A DNA stretch of 64,000 bases from Nocardia elegans NBRC 108235 (lineage in GTDB: Bacteria; Actinomycetota; Actinomycetes; Mycobacteriales; Mycobacteriaceae), in assembly GCF_001612845.1 (NCBI RefSeq), contig NZ_BDBF01000017.1, forward strand, positions 98,058 through 162,057. Direction: 5' to 3'. Positions 1 to 8,797 of this stretch are shown in pieces. The first letter of the stretch is position 1, and every line of letters begins with the position of its first letter. The translations under genes and the position numbers were made by a program. Below the pieces are notes generated by a model. The model saw only the letters and a program-made list of their open reading frames with translations, had not been told where the DNA came from and ran no database searches.

Positions 1-336
1 TGGCCGGGCGCGCTGCTGGACGCGCGAGCCGGGGAACGCTATCGCGGGCAGGTCGAGCCGATCGACCCGCGCGCCGGCCACATTCCCGGCGCGGTGAGCG
101 TGCCCACCGCGGAAAACCTCACGCCCGAGGGCACTTTCAAAACTCCGGACCAGTTGCGGGCGCGGTTCTCCGATCTCGTCTCCGGTCCGGTGGCGGTCTA
201 CTGCGGTTCCGGGGTGACCGCCGCGCACCAGATCGCGGCGTTGTCGGTCGTCGGAGTGTCGGCCGCGCTGTACCCGGGTTCGTGGTCGCAGTGGTCGTCG
301 GATCCGGAGCGTCCGGTCGCCACGGCACTGGATTGA
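1..336 (+). CDS. 3-mercaptopyruvate/thiosulfate sulfurtransferase, C-terminal part
   Basis: The reading frame is open from the first base, so the 5' end is outside the window. The last 111 residues are present. They contain the second rhodanese domain with the active-site loop YCGSGVTA around its catalytic cysteine. The CGSGVT form of the loop is typical of mercaptopyruvate sulfurtransferases (SseA type), which move sulfur to cyanide or thiol acceptors. Downstream residues GSWSQWSSDPERPV are the usual end of the family. The TGA stop is directly followed by the convergent stop of the allophanate hydrolase gene. The family is clear; the substrate preference is inferred from the loop only. Confidence 0.85.
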   Translation, partial: WPGALLDARAGERYRGQVEPIDPRAGHIPGAVSVPTAENLTPEGTFKTPDQLRARFSDLVSGPVAVYCGSGVTAAHQIAALSVVGVSAALYPGSWSQWSSDPERPVATALD

Positions 337-1938
337 TCAGCCCACGGCCCCGGCCGCGAGGGCCGCGCGCCAGTCACCGTATTCGCTGATGTCCTTCCCT
401 TCCGCGGCGGCGGTCCCGTCACATCCGAATGCGGTGTGCCAGGTGCCGTCGTCGAGTTCGACGGCACCCAGCTGCATCGGCGCCGGTAGTGCGGCGAGGA
501 AGCGGCCGAGAGCGGCGGGGGAGAGCAACCAGCGTTCGCCCGCGACGGACACACCACCCTCGCAGCGGGTCACCGCGGGTTTCGGCGGGGTGGTGTCCAG
601 GGCGGCAAGGCGATAGGCCGCGGCCGTGCGGACCGGCCCGGCCCAGCGCGCACCCAGCTCATGCAACTGATGTTCCAACGGCTGGCCGCGCAGATGGGCC
701 CCGAACACGATCAGCTCGCACACCGGCGCCACGGCCAGGGGCCACGGCCGCGTGATCTCCGTATCGCCGGTGATCGACACGGCGATGTCCAAGGCCACCG
801 CATCCTCGAACGGCCGAGCGAAAACCGTGACACCGAAACAGGATTCGCCCGCCGTGCCGGCCGGTACCGCCACCGCGCACAGATCGAACAGGTTGCAGAA
901 GTTGGTGTAGGTGCCCATGCGGGAGTTGATTCCGATCGGATCCGCCTCGACCTGCGCGATGGTGGGGTGCATCGGTGCGGTCGGCGCGAGCAGGGCGTCG
1001 GCGTCACCCAGACTGGCCATCGCGAGGGCGCGCAGGCGCTCGAGTTCGGCGCGATCGGCGACCAGCCGATGCGCTGGAATCGCGCCCGCGGCGCGGATGA
1101 TGCTCGCGACGGTGGGGTCGACGGCGTCGGGGCGCGACTCGACGAATTCGCCGACCGCGGCGTATCTTTCGGCGACCAGCGCCCCGTCGTAGAGCAGCCG
1201 GGCAGCGGCCAGGAACGGCTCCGGGTCGATCTCCACGATGGTCGCGCCGCGCTGCCGTAACACGGCGACGGCCCGCTCGAAGGCCGCCCGCCACACGGGG
1301 TCGAGTTCCGGCAGGTCGGCGAAGATCGCGACGGTCGGGCGCGGCGGCGCCGCCAGCCTGGTATCGGCGGGCCAGGCACGTCCGGGCGCCCCGGCGGCCA
1401 TCACTCCCATCGCCTGGTCGGCACGTGCCGGGTCGGCGGCGAAGATCGTCACGCAATCGTAGGAACGGCAGGCAGGGACGACCCCCTCGGTCGAGACGAC
1501 TCCCACGGTCGGTTTGATGCCGACGATGCCCTGCAGCGCCGCCGGAACGCGCCCGGAACCCGCGGTGTCGGTGCCGATGGCGATATCGGCCGCACCGGTC
1601 GCGACGGCCACCGCCGACCCGGAACTCGAACCGCCCGAGATGAATTCGGGCCGCCGCGAGTCCGAGACCGGACCGTAGGGCGAGCGGGTGCCGACCAGAC
1701 CGGTCGCGAACTGATCCATATTGGTCTTGCCGGCCACCACCGCCCCCGCGGCGCGCAGGGCCGCGACCGCGGGCGCGTCGCGGTCGGGGAGATAGGCGTA
1801 GTCCGGGCAGCCGGCGGTCGTCGGCAGGCCGGCGACGTCGACGTTGTCCTTGACGGCCACCCGCAGACCTGCCAGGGTGCCGGTGCCGGTGCCGTGCGGG
1901 CCCGGATCGTCGGCACAGCGGTGAACCCAGATGCTCAC
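337..1938 (-). CDS. atzF: Allophanate hydrolase
   Basis: This 533-residue amidase-signature enzyme should hydrolyse allophanate (urea-1-carboxylate) to ammonia and CO2 in the cytoplasm. The catalytic triad region is visible: the lysine in AVKDNVDVAG, the serine-rich GGSSSGSAVA, and the nucleophile region GTDTAGSGRVPA. After the amidase domain (about residues 1-420) there is a C-terminal domain like that of other allophanate hydrolases, containing ELIVFGAHLRGQPL. It is somewhat shorter than the usual 600 residues. I chose the GTG at 1938 because it lies 10 bases after the stop of the carboxyltransferase gene, and the much longer upstream frame (to 2328) is antisense shadow. It is the last gene of the AmtR-linked operon. 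Confidence 0.9.
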   Translation of the reverse strand: MSIWVHRCADDPGPHGTGTGTLAGLRVAVKDNVDVAGLPTTAGCPDYAYLPDRDAPAVAALRAAGAVVAGKTNMDQFATGLVGTRSPYGPVSDSRRPEFISGGSSSGSAVAVATGAADIAIGTDTAGSGRVPAALQGIVGIKPTVGVVSTEGVVPACRSYDCVTIFAADPARADQAMGVMAAGAPGRAWPADTRLAAPPRPTVAIFADLPELDPVWRAAFERAVAVLRQRGATIVEIDPEPFLAAARLLYDGALVAERYAAVGEFVESRPDAVDPTVASIIRAAGAIPAHRLVADRAELERLRALAMASLGDADALLAPTAPMHPTIAQVEADPIGINSRMGTYTNFCNLFDLCAVAVPAGTAGESCFGVTVFARPFEDAVALDIAVSITGDTEITRPWPLAVAPVCELIVFGAHLRGQPLEHQLHELGARWAGPVRTAAAYRLAALDTTPPKPAVTRCEGGVSVAGERWLLSPAALGRFLAALPAPMQLGAVELDDGTWHTAFGCDGTAAAEGKDISEYGDWRAALAAGAVG

Positions 1939-1948
1939 GTCGGTGTCC

Positions 1949-3970
1949 TCATCCTCGTTCGTGCAATTCGCCCGCCGCCTGCCACGAATCACGCTCGGCG
2001 GCAAACGCTTCCGACTGAACCGCGCGGAAGGCGGCGATGGATTCGGCGTTGGCGGACAGGAAATCGCGGTATTCGGCGAGACGGAATTCGCCCTCCTCCG
2101 CACGCAGTACGCCACGGCCGCGGGCGACGTCGGCCCGCAGGTCCAACAGTTCCTCCGCGGAGACCGGATACCAGCGGATCCGATCGAAATACCGCAGCAG
2201 CCAAGGATCTTCGGCCTCGCCGGTGGACCGGTGGTTCCACACCTGCGTGGTCCGGCCGACGAATTGATAGCCGCCGGGCCCCTCCATGCCGTAGATGCAC
2301 AGGTAGGCGCCGCCGATCCCGACCGCATTCTCCGGCGTCCAGGTGCGGGCCGGATTGTATTTGGTGGTGACCAGGCGATGGCGCGGATCGGTCGGCGTGG
2401 CCACCGGCGCGCCGAGGTACACGTCGCCGAGCCCGAGCACGAGGTATTCGGCGGCGAAGACGGTATCGAAAACGTCTGTGACCGTGTTCAATCCGTTCAT
2501 CCGGCGAATGAACTCGATATTCCACGGGCACCACGGCGCATCGGCCCGCACGCCGTGCATATAGCGGATGATGGCCTCCCGCGTGGCCGGATCGTCCCAC
2601 GAGAGCGGCAGGTGCACCGTGCGGCTCGGCACCACCAGTTCCGCAGCCGAGGGCAGGGCGGATTCGGCCTCGCGCAGCAGTCGCAACAGTTTCGGCGCGG
2701 CCAGCCGGTCCGGATCGAAACGCACCTGCAGCGAACGGATTCCGGGTGTCAGTTCGGTGATCCCCGGCTCGGCGTATTCGAGCAGATGCCGGTGCAGGGC
2801 GTGGACGCGGGCGCGCAGCCCGAGATCCAGTGTCATATCGCCGTATTCGACGAGTACGCCGTCGTCGCCGGCGCGGCGATAGGTGACGGCGGTGGTGTCG
2901 TCGGCGTCGGCGCGGGCCAGGATGCCGTCGTCGCCGTCACCGCCGTCGGACAGCACGATCGGCCAGTCGGCGCGCCGGGCCGGGCCCAGAGCGCGGATCG
3001 AGGCGGCCCGGTCGGCGCGCACCGGAACGAAGCGCACGGTGTCACCCGGACAGAGCTGGCCGAGTTTCCAGCGCTCCGCCGCGACCACCGTGACGGGACA
3101 GACGAATCCGCCGAGGCTGGGACCGTCCGGCCCCAGCAGGATCGGCGTATCACCGGTGAAGTCCAGGGCGCCGACCGAATAGGCGGTGTCGTGGATGTTC
3201 GAGGGATGCAGTCCGGCCTCGCCGCCGTCGCTGCGCGCCCAGTGCGGTTTCGGCCCGATCAGCCGCACTCCGGTCCGATCGGAGTTGAAATGCACCTCGT
3301 AGTCGGTGCCGAGGATGGTGTCGATATCGGCCCGGGTGAAGAATTCCGGTGCGCCGTGCGGACCCTCGGTGACCGCGAGTTCCCATCGTCGCGTCAGCAC
3401 CGGCTGCTCAGCCATCGGCACCCCGGCCCCGATGGGGCCGTTCGCCTCGCCCAGGGGTAACCGGTCGCCGGCCCGGAGGGCGGCGCCGGTGCCGCCGCCG
3501 AACCTGCCGAGCGTGAAAGTGGCCGCGCTGCCGAGATACTCGGGCAAGTCCAGACCGCCGGCGAACAGCACGTAGGTCCGCATCCCCGGCCCCTGCGCGG
3601 CGCCGACATCCAGCGTGCCGCCCGCCGGGACCTCGACGGTGCGCCACTGACGTACGCGCTCGCCGTCGACGGTCACCGTCGCGGGCGCACCGGTCACGCA
3701 CACCCGGGTCGCGGTGCGGAATCGCAGCGCCGGCCCGGCGAGGGTGCATTCGAGTCCGGCCGCGCCCTCGTCGTTGCCCAGCGCGCGGTTGCCGAGCCGG
3801 AACGACAGGTCGTCCATCGGTCCCGACGGCGGGACACCGACGTGCCAGTAGCCGACCCGGCCCGGCCAGTCCTGCACGGTGGTGAGCATGCCCGGCCGCA
3901 CTACCTCGACGTCGGCGGGTTCTGTGTCCGGAGTCGTTGTGCCGAACTCGATTTCGGTTGCTGTCGTCAT
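1949..3970 (-). CDS. Carboxyltransferase part of urea/guanidine carboxylase (no BC or BCCP domain)
   Basis: The 673-residue protein matches only the central carboxyltransferase part of urea carboxylase. Residues about 20-310 are an AHS2 (PxpC/KipA) domain beginning [20 protein letters not shown]. Residues about 360-580 are an AHS1 (PxpB) domain with the characteristic [18 protein letters not shown]. The last 80 residues look like the linker that normally leads into the biotin carrier domain, but the gene stops there. The N-terminal biotin carboxylase and the C-terminal biotinyl domain (with its MKM motif) of the usual 1,200-residue enzyme are both absent. Its start overlaps the DUF1989 gene stop as ATGA. 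It probably transfers carboxyl from carboxybiotin supplied by another protein to urea or guanidine. Confidence 0.85.
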   Translation of the reverse strand: MTTATEIEFGTTTPDTEPADVEVVRPGMLTTVQDWPGRVGYWHVGVPPSGPMDDLSFRLGNRALGNDEGAAGLECTLAGPALRFRTATRVCVTGAPATVTVDGERVRQWRTVEVPAGGTLDVGAAQGPGMRTYVLFAGGLDLPEYLGSAATFTLGRFGGGTGAALRAGDRLPLGEANGPIGAGVPMAEQPVLTRRWELAVTEGPHGAPEFFTRADIDTILGTDYEVHFNSDRTGVRLIGPKPHWARSDGGEAGLHPSNIHDTAYSVGALDFTGDTPILLGPDGPSLGGFVCPVTVVAAERWKLGQLCPGDTVRFVPVRADRAASIRALGPARRADWPIVLSDGGDGDDGILARADADDTTAVTYRRAGDDGVLVEYGDMTLDLGLRARVHALHRHLLEYAEPGITELTPGIRSLQVRFDPDRLAAPKLLRLLREAESALPSAAELVVPSRTVHLPLSWDDPATREAIIRYMHGVRADAPWCPWNIEFIRRMNGLNTVTDVFDTVFAAEYLVLGLGDVYLGAPVATPTDPRHRLVTTKYNPARTWTPENAVGIGGAYLCIYGMEGPGGYQFVGRTTQVWNHRSTGEAEDPWLLRYFDRIRWYPVSAEELLDLRADVARGRGVLRAEEGEFRLAEYRDFLSANAESIAAFRAVQSEAFAAERDSWQAAGELHERG

Positions 3971-4587
3971 TGCGTCACCACCATGCGTACCGGCGTCGGA
4001 TCGAATCCGTTGCAGGGGTTGTTGATCTGCGGGCAGTTGGAGATCAGGACGAGGGTGTCGATCTCGGCACGCAGCGTCACCGACTTACCCGGTGCGGAGA
4101 GCCCGTCGACGATGCCGAGGGTGCCGTCGGCCTCGACCGGAACGTTCATGAACCAGTTGATGTTCGAGACCAGATCGCGTTTGCCGAGCCCCCATCGCAA
4201 CGCCTCGGTGAGGAAGTTCTCCACGCAGGCGTGCTGATGGCGGGTGTGGTGGCCGTAGCGCAGGGTGTTGGATTCCTGCGAGCACGCGCCGGCGATGGTG
4301 TCGTGGTTGCCGACCTCGTCGGCGACCACGGTCATCAGCGCTGTCCCCGATTCGGCACGGAGCACGCTGCCGGTGGTCAGGAAGATGTTGCGCTGGGCGG
4401 CGACGGTCGCCTGGGCGCTGTAGCGGTCGGCGTGGTCGGCGGCCGAGTAGAGCAGGCAGTCCACCGCCTGGTTGCCGTACAGGTCGATGATCTGCCATTG
4501 CTGACCCGCCCGGACCACGGTCGACCACGGCGCGCAGGCGGCCACGGTCTCGTCCAGGACGACGGTGCGTTCGGTCACGGTGGTCAT
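3967..4587 (-). CDS. Urea carboxylase-associated protein 1 (DUF1989)
   Basis: This 206-residue DUF1989 protein belongs to the family that accompanies urea carboxylase. In guanidine-degrading bacteria two such proteins form carboxyguanidine deiminase (CgdA/CgdB), which turns carboxyguanidine into allophanate. Conserved stretches visible here are [14 protein letters not shown], the [13 protein letters not shown] motif and the [12 protein letters not shown] region near the C-terminal cysteine of [11 protein letters not shown]. The ATG at 4587 overlaps the stop of the upstream paralog (ATGA), and its own stop overlaps the start of the carboxyltransferase gene, so translation is likely coupled along the operon. 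I inferred the guanidine role from the pairing; a urea-linked role cannot be excluded. Confidence 0.85.
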   Translation of the reverse strand: MTTVTERTVVLDETVAACAPWSTVVRAGQQWQIIDLYGNQAVDCLLYSAADHADRYSAQATVAAQRNIFLTTGSVLRAESGTALMTVVADEVGNHDTIAGACSQESNTLRYGHHTRHQHACVENFLTEALRWGLGKRDLVSNINWFMNVPVEADGTLGIVDGLSAPGKSVTLRAEIDTLVLISNCPQINNPCNGFDPTPVRMVVTQ

Positions 4588-5336
4588 GCGATCGCCTCCG
4601 GATCGTGTGCGGCCAGCCAGGCCTGTTCGGTGTTCTCCACGGCCCGGCGATATTCCGGTTCGGTGTCCTCGGTGCCGTCCGGTTCCCCGGCGCCGCGCCA
4701 GGCGACGACGTCCAGCGGCGTGGCGGGCCGATCGTCGAGCGGATGCGTGCCGTTGGCGATCAGGACGGTCAGCGGCAGGTGGATCAGCAATTCGACCGAG
4801 CTGCCCGGGCCGGCGCTGCCGGTGGCGGCGAGGGTGCCATCCGCGCCGACGCGCACACCGCGAAACAGCGCGATGGAGGGGCCGATATCGCGCGGTGTGA
4901 GACCGTGTTTCGCTCCCGCGACTCGCAGCGTTCGCCGTACCTCGGGGGTCGGGCCGCACAGCGTGTCGTGCCGGCCGGACGTGTCGGCGACGATCGTGGC
5001 GAGGACGCGACCCTGATCCGAGAGCAGCGGATGGCCCGGGCCCGGGTAGGCCTGCCACGGCACCTTGATCGTGTCGGCGACGTTCAACCGTTCCCACGGC
5101 GCCTCGGCTCGCAGGAGCAGCAGGTGCGCACCGGCCGCGCCGTCCGGATCGGCCAGCCGGAGCCGGGTGCCGCGGGCGAGCACCGCGGTGGTGTAACCGT
5201 TGCCCGGAACCCGTTGGGCGAAGTTCACTTTCGCGGGGTCGAGGCCGGCCGGCAGGTCGGGGCCGGCGACGGTGGCGGCCGCGGCTTGCGCTCGCGCGTG
5301 GTCGCGGGCGCCGACGGTGGAGGCGGTTGCGGACAT
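4584..5336 (-). CDS. Urea carboxylase-associated protein 2 (DUF1989)
   Basis: This is the second DUF1989 protein, 250 residues, paralogous to the next gene. It shows the family signature SGRHDTLCGPT in place of [10 protein letters not shown], and the matching GPSIALFRGVRVGADG region. In characterised guanidine-carboxylase systems the two paralogs act as a heteromeric carboxyguanidine deiminase. The ATG at 5336 follows a good ribosome-binding site (GAGGAG about 6 bases upstream). The permease gene ends 32 bases before it, so both are probably on one transcript. The C-terminal 50 residues (EPDGTEDTEPEYRRAVENTE) are charged and less conserved. Confidence 0.83.
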   Translation of the reverse strand: MSATASTVGARDHARAQAAAATVAGPDLPAGLDPAKVNFAQRVPGNGYTTAVLARGTRLRLADPDGAAGAHLLLLRAEAPWERLNVADTIKVPWQAYPGPGHPLLSDQGRVLATIVADTSGRHDTLCGPTPEVRRTLRVAGAKHGLTPRDIGPSIALFRGVRVGADGTLAATGSAGPGSSVELLIHLPLTVLIANGTHPLDDRPATPLDVVAWRGAGEPDGTEDTEPEYRRAVENTEQAWLAAHDPEAIA

Positions 5337-5368
5337 GGTGTCTCCTCGCAGTCGGATGGAAAGGTCGC

Positions 5369-6892
5369 TCAGGCGGGTTGCGGAGCGGGCCGGGCTTCGG
5401 CGGCCGCGGCGCGGGGTGTGACGATGCGGTGCACGGCCGCGCCCACCACGACGGTCAGGAGCAGGAACAGCGGTGCGGCCCAGAGCATCCACCAGCCGCC
5501 ACCGGCGGGCGTGTACACCTCGGCGCGCGGCCAAGCCAGATTCACCGCCATCGCGATGCCCCACACCACCGCCGCGACGTTCACCGCGATGCCGTAGCGA
5601 CCCAGCGAGAACAGGCCGGGCTCGGCGGCGGGCAGCCCGCGCAGCCGCCGGATCAGCAGTGGCACGGTGACCAGCAGATAGGCCACATACAGCGTGACTA
5701 TGCAGACACTGGCCAGCGTCGCGAACAGCGCGGCGTTGCCGAGGTTCACCACCAGCAGCGCCACGGCGAGCACGCCGATGATCACCGCGGGCAGGATCGG
5801 GGTGCCGAAGCGCGGGTGCACGGCGGCCAGCCGGGACGCGAACGGCAGGCGGCCGTCGCGGGCCATCGAGAAGATCAGTCGTGAACCCGCGGTCTGAATG
5901 GCCAAGGTGCACACCGTGATCGCCACCGCGACACAGCCCAGCAGCACGGTGCCGGCCGGGCTGTCGAGTTTGGCGGTGATCACGTAGGCCAGTCCGTCGG
6001 TGGCCAGGTGACCGTCGCTGACGCTCGGTGCGGCCATCAACGCGCCCAGCAGGAGCAGGCCGCCGCCGAGGGCGGAGGCGGCGAGCGCCAGCAGGATGGT
6101 GCGCGGTGCGACCCGGCGCGGATTCTTGGTCTCCTCGGAAAGCTCTCCGGCGGAATCGAATCCGACCATCACATAGGCGGCCATCAAGCCGGAGACCAGA
6201 AACGCCGCCCAGTACGGGCCGGGCGCCGCCTGGTCGGTCTGCAGGACCACATCGGCGCCGCGTTCGGTATGGGTGAAGAACAGGGCGATGACGGCGAGTA
6301 CCCCCACGATTTCGACGGTGACGCCGATCGAATTGATCCGGGCCATCAGATCGATGCCGATCACGTTGATCACGGTCGTGATCACGAGCAGCACGCTGCC
6401 CAGCAGGACCGCGTTCGCCGCGCCGTCGGTGGAGGTGAGGGCGGTATCGGTGCCGACCAGCTGGAAGCCGCTCCAGATCGAGGGCAGGACCACCTGTAGC
6501 GCGATGGCGGCCGCGGCGGCGGTGACGATCTGGGCGATGATCATCATCCAGCCCGCGAACCAGCCGACCACCTCACCGGCGAGCCGGCGCGACCACTGGT
6601 AGATGCAGCCCGAGATGGGATAGCGAGCGGCGAGTTCCGCGAAATTCAGCGCGACGAGGAACTGGCCGGCGAACACGATCGGCCAGGTCCAGAAGAACGC
6701 GCCGCCGCCGAAACCGTAACCGAATCCGAAGAATTGGAAGATGGTGGTGAGGATCGAGACGAAGGAGAATCCCGCGGCGAACGAGGCGTAACGGCCGAGT
6801 TTGCGATGCAGCACCGGCTGATATCCGAAACGTTCGAGATCGGCGCTGTCACCGATCGGGGATTGCGAGGGGGGATCGAGTGTGATGGCCAT
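5369..6892 (-). CDS. APC-superfamily amino acid/amine permease, first gene of the urea/guanidine operon
   Basis: This 507-residue inner-membrane transporter has about 12 hydrophobic segments and belongs to the APC superfamily. Typical features are the glycine-rich first helix FQFFGFGYGFGGG, the AELAARYPISGCIYQWSRRL region, and VGFDSAGELSEETKNPRR in the middle. Position at the head of the operon suggests it imports urea, guanidine or a related nitrogen compound; the substrate is inferred. I chose the ATG at 6892, with GAAGGA six bases upstream. The frame stays open to 7039, but that stretch contains the operator-like sites and lacks transporter similarity. An AmtR-like site centred near 6929 sits about 30 bases upstream. 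Confidence 0.88.
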   Translation of the reverse strand: MAITLDPPSQSPIGDSADLERFGYQPVLHRKLGRYASFAAGFSFVSILTTIFQFFGFGYGFGGGAFFWTWPIVFAGQFLVALNFAELAARYPISGCIYQWSRRLAGEVVGWFAGWMMIIAQIVTAAAAAIALQVVLPSIWSGFQLVGTDTALTSTDGAANAVLLGSVLLVITTVINVIGIDLMARINSIGVTVEIVGVLAVIALFFTHTERGADVVLQTDQAAPGPYWAAFLVSGLMAAYVMVGFDSAGELSEETKNPRRVAPRTILLALAASALGGGLLLLGALMAAPSVSDGHLATDGLAYVITAKLDSPAGTVLLGCVAVAITVCTLAIQTAGSRLIFSMARDGRLPFASRLAAVHPRFGTPILPAVIIGVLAVALLVVNLGNAALFATLASVCIVTLYVAYLLVTVPLLIRRLRGLPAAEPGLFSLGRYGIAVNVAAVVWGIAMAVNLAWPRAEVYTPAGGGWWMLWAAPLFLLLTVVVGAAVHRIVTPRAAAAEARPAPQPA

Positions 6893-6917
6893 GGGCTGTC
6901 CTTCGGCGTCGCGGCCA

Positions 6918-6939
6918 ATATCTATCAGGTGACAGTTTT
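6918..6939. promoter_or_regulatory. AmtR-like operator 1 (permease side)
   Basis: The sequence reads CTAT, six bases (CAGGTG), ACAG, flanked by AT-rich bases. The published corynebacterial AmtR operator, as I remember it, is tttCTATN6AtAGat/aA, so this site fits with one changed base in the right arm. It lies about 30 bases upstream of the permease ATG, where a bound repressor would block transcription or clearance. No footprint is implied. Confidence 0.55.
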
Positions 6940-7013
6940 GCGGCCCGGATCGCGCTTTCGGTGACGGCTGTGTATCGCTTGCGGTAACCCGCGTAACGTC
7001 TGCGTTGCCGGCA

Positions 7014-7033
7014 TTTCTGTCGAGTGACAGATA
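7014..7033. promoter_or_regulatory. AmtR-like operator 2 (regulator side)
   Basis: The sequence is TTTCTGTCGAGTGACAGATA, that is CTGT-N6-ACAG with perfect CTGTC/GACAG arms. It has the same half-site spacing and AT-rich flanks as the site at 6918-6939. It lies 77 bases upstream of the amtR-like gene and could serve autoregulation, the operon, or both. Confidence 0.55.
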
Positions 7034-7109
7034 TTTCACAACCGCAGGTGGGACGCGGTGCGCGGCATAGAGCCGGTCCGCGCGGCCGTGGCGATGGCAG
7101 GATGAGACG

Positions 7110-7778
7110 GTGACACACCTGGGTCCGGGCCGTCCTCGCGTCGATCAGCGCAGCCGTCGCGGGCGGACGCCGCGCGCCGAGATCCTCGACGCCGCAGCGG
7201 AATTGTTCACGGCCAACGGGTACGGCAGCACGTCCACGCGCGGCATCGCCGACGCGGTCGGTATCCGGCAGGCGTCGCTCTATCACCACTTCGCCGCCAA
7301 GGACGACATCCTGGACGCGTTGCTCGCGGAAACCATCACCGGCCCTTTGGAATTGGCCGAGCGGTTGCGTGCCGAACCCGATCCGGCCGCGGTGCGGCTG
7401 TACGCACTGGCCCGGGCCGACGTGCGCCAGCTGTGCGCGGCCAAATGGAATCTCGGTGCGCTGTATCTGCTGCCCGAACTGCGCAGCGACCGATTCGCCG
7501 ACTTCCGCAGCCGCCGGGCCCGGTTGCGCCGCCACTACGAGGAACTGGCGGCGGCGGCGATCGAGGCCGCACCCGCCGGCGTCCCCGGCGCGCATGTCCT
7601 GCCCTTCCGGATGGTGGAAACGGTCATCAACATTCGCTCCGACGAGGGCGCCACCCCCGACTACGCGGAAACCACCATCCCCGACGCCGCGCTGCGGGTA
7701 CTCGGGGTCACTGACGACCCGGCCGCGCTGCGCGCCGCCGCCCAGCGGCTGCTCCGGCGACTGGACGCGGGCGAATAA
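7110..7778 (+). CDS. amtR: AmtR-like TetR-family nitrogen regulator
   Basis: This 222-residue protein has the same length as corynebacterial AmtR and resembles it along its whole length, not only in the DNA-binding part. The helix-turn-helix is at about residues 24-68 (DAVGIRQASLYHHFAAK). AmtR-specific stretches follow: AAKWNLGALYLLPELRSDRF, then FRMVETVINIRSDEGATPD near the C-terminus. AmtR is a repressor of nitrogen-assimilation genes, released by the adenylylated PII protein GlnK. In M. smegmatis its main targets, as I recall, are the urea carboxylase genes, which matches the divergent operon here. The start is the GTG at 7110. Confidence 0.87.
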   Translation: MTHLGPGRPRVDQRSRRGRTPRAEILDAAAELFTANGYGSTSTRGIADAVGIRQASLYHHFAAKDDILDALLAETITGPLELAERLRAEPDPAAVRLYALARADVRQLCAAKWNLGALYLLPELRSDRFADFRSRRARLRRHYEELAAAAIEAAPAGVPGAHVLPFRMVETVINIRSDEGATPDYAETTIPDAALRVLGVTDDPAALRAAAQRLLRRLDAGE

Positions 7779-7907
7779 GTTCGACCGGTTCGGCAAACGG
7801 TTCGCGAGTAGCGGCCGAGCCGACTTCCCATCCTCGGTCGAGCAGACCGTCGCGGTGGACCGGTCCGGTGAACCGTGGTTGTTTGCCGTGCCCCGCCGAT
7901 CGTCGCA

Positions 7908-8609
7908 TCAGGGGCATTGCCGGGCGATTCGGGCGAGCGCGGCGTGGTCGGCTGCGGTGATGGGCAGGCGGTATTGCGCCGCGGTGGTGAGGTATTTGCC
8001 GGCGTAGAAGCAGTGATAGGCGCCGGCGGGTGGAAGCCAGTCGGCGGGTGTGCGATCGCCCTTGTCCATATTGGCCGGGCCGTCGACGGCCAGCAGATTG
8101 AATTCGATGTCGTTGGCGAAGCGTATCCGCTGTTCGGACGACCAGGCCGCCGCCCCCAGATCCCAGGCGGCGGCCAGCGGGTAGACGTGGTCGATCTGCA
8201 CCTCCCGGGCCCGCGCCTTGTCGAAGGTGATCGCGCGGCCGGTGTACGGATCCCGCAGCGTGCCCGCGAGCACCACACAATCGTCCGTACCCGGCCGGAA
8301 TCGCACCTCGCGCAGCTGCCGTGCCAGCACTCCGTTGCGCGAATCGCACCCGTCGTGCCCGCCCGGCCCGTCCTGGTCGTCCGACCACGCCGGCCCGAAC
8401 ACGCATCCGTGCCCCGCCCCGCAGTCCCGGTCGTACCCGCCCGGATGCGGCCGCCGGGCCACCACGGCCACCGCACCCAGCAACTGCTCGATCCGGGCCC
8501 GGCTCGGACTCCCCGGCGCGGGTTCGGGCCCACCGATCACCCCACACCCCGCCGCCGTCACCAGCACGACGATCCCCGCCGCCCATCCGAAAGCTCGTCC
8601 CCACCGCAT
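7908..8609 (-). CDS. Secreted lipoprotein with HNH/DUF1524 endonuclease fold
   Basis: The 233-residue protein starts with a lipoprotein signal: an arginine-containing N-end, a hydrophobic stretch and the lipobox TAAGC at about residue 22. The mature part resembles the DUF1524/GmrSD-type HNH nuclease family of actinobacteria. It has CDSRNGVLARQL, then QIDHVYPLAAAWDLGA carrying the Asp-His pair, then NLLAVDGPANMDKGDRTP with the metal-binding asparagine, and a final YAGKYL region. It should sit on the outer face of the cytoplasmic membrane. Nuclease activity is inferred from the motifs. It is transcribed away from the helicase gene, and I see no shared function with its neighbours. Confidence 0.83.
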   Translation of the reverse strand: MRWGRAFGWAAGIVVLVTAAGCGVIGGPEPAPGSPSRARIEQLLGAVAVVARRPHPGGYDRDCGAGHGCVFGPAWSDDQDGPGGHDGCDSRNGVLARQLREVRFRPGTDDCVVLAGTLRDPYTGRAITFDKARAREVQIDHVYPLAAAWDLGAAAWSSEQRIRFANDIEFNLLAVDGPANMDKGDRTPADWLPPAGAYHCFYAGKYLTTAAQYRLPITAADHAALARIARQCP

Positions 8610-8797
8610 AACCCAGATCTACCGACCCCGCCCGACAACTTCCGCGCCGGAAGTCACGCACAGGGTGCGTTCGTTCGATACGTCCGGATAGCGCGCTGCG
8701 GTACAGCCGGCCACTACCGTCATGCGCGGTCTGTGCACTGCTCGCCTCCACACCGGCCACGGACGGGCGTGTCGGTGGTGGCTGATTGGATGGGGAC

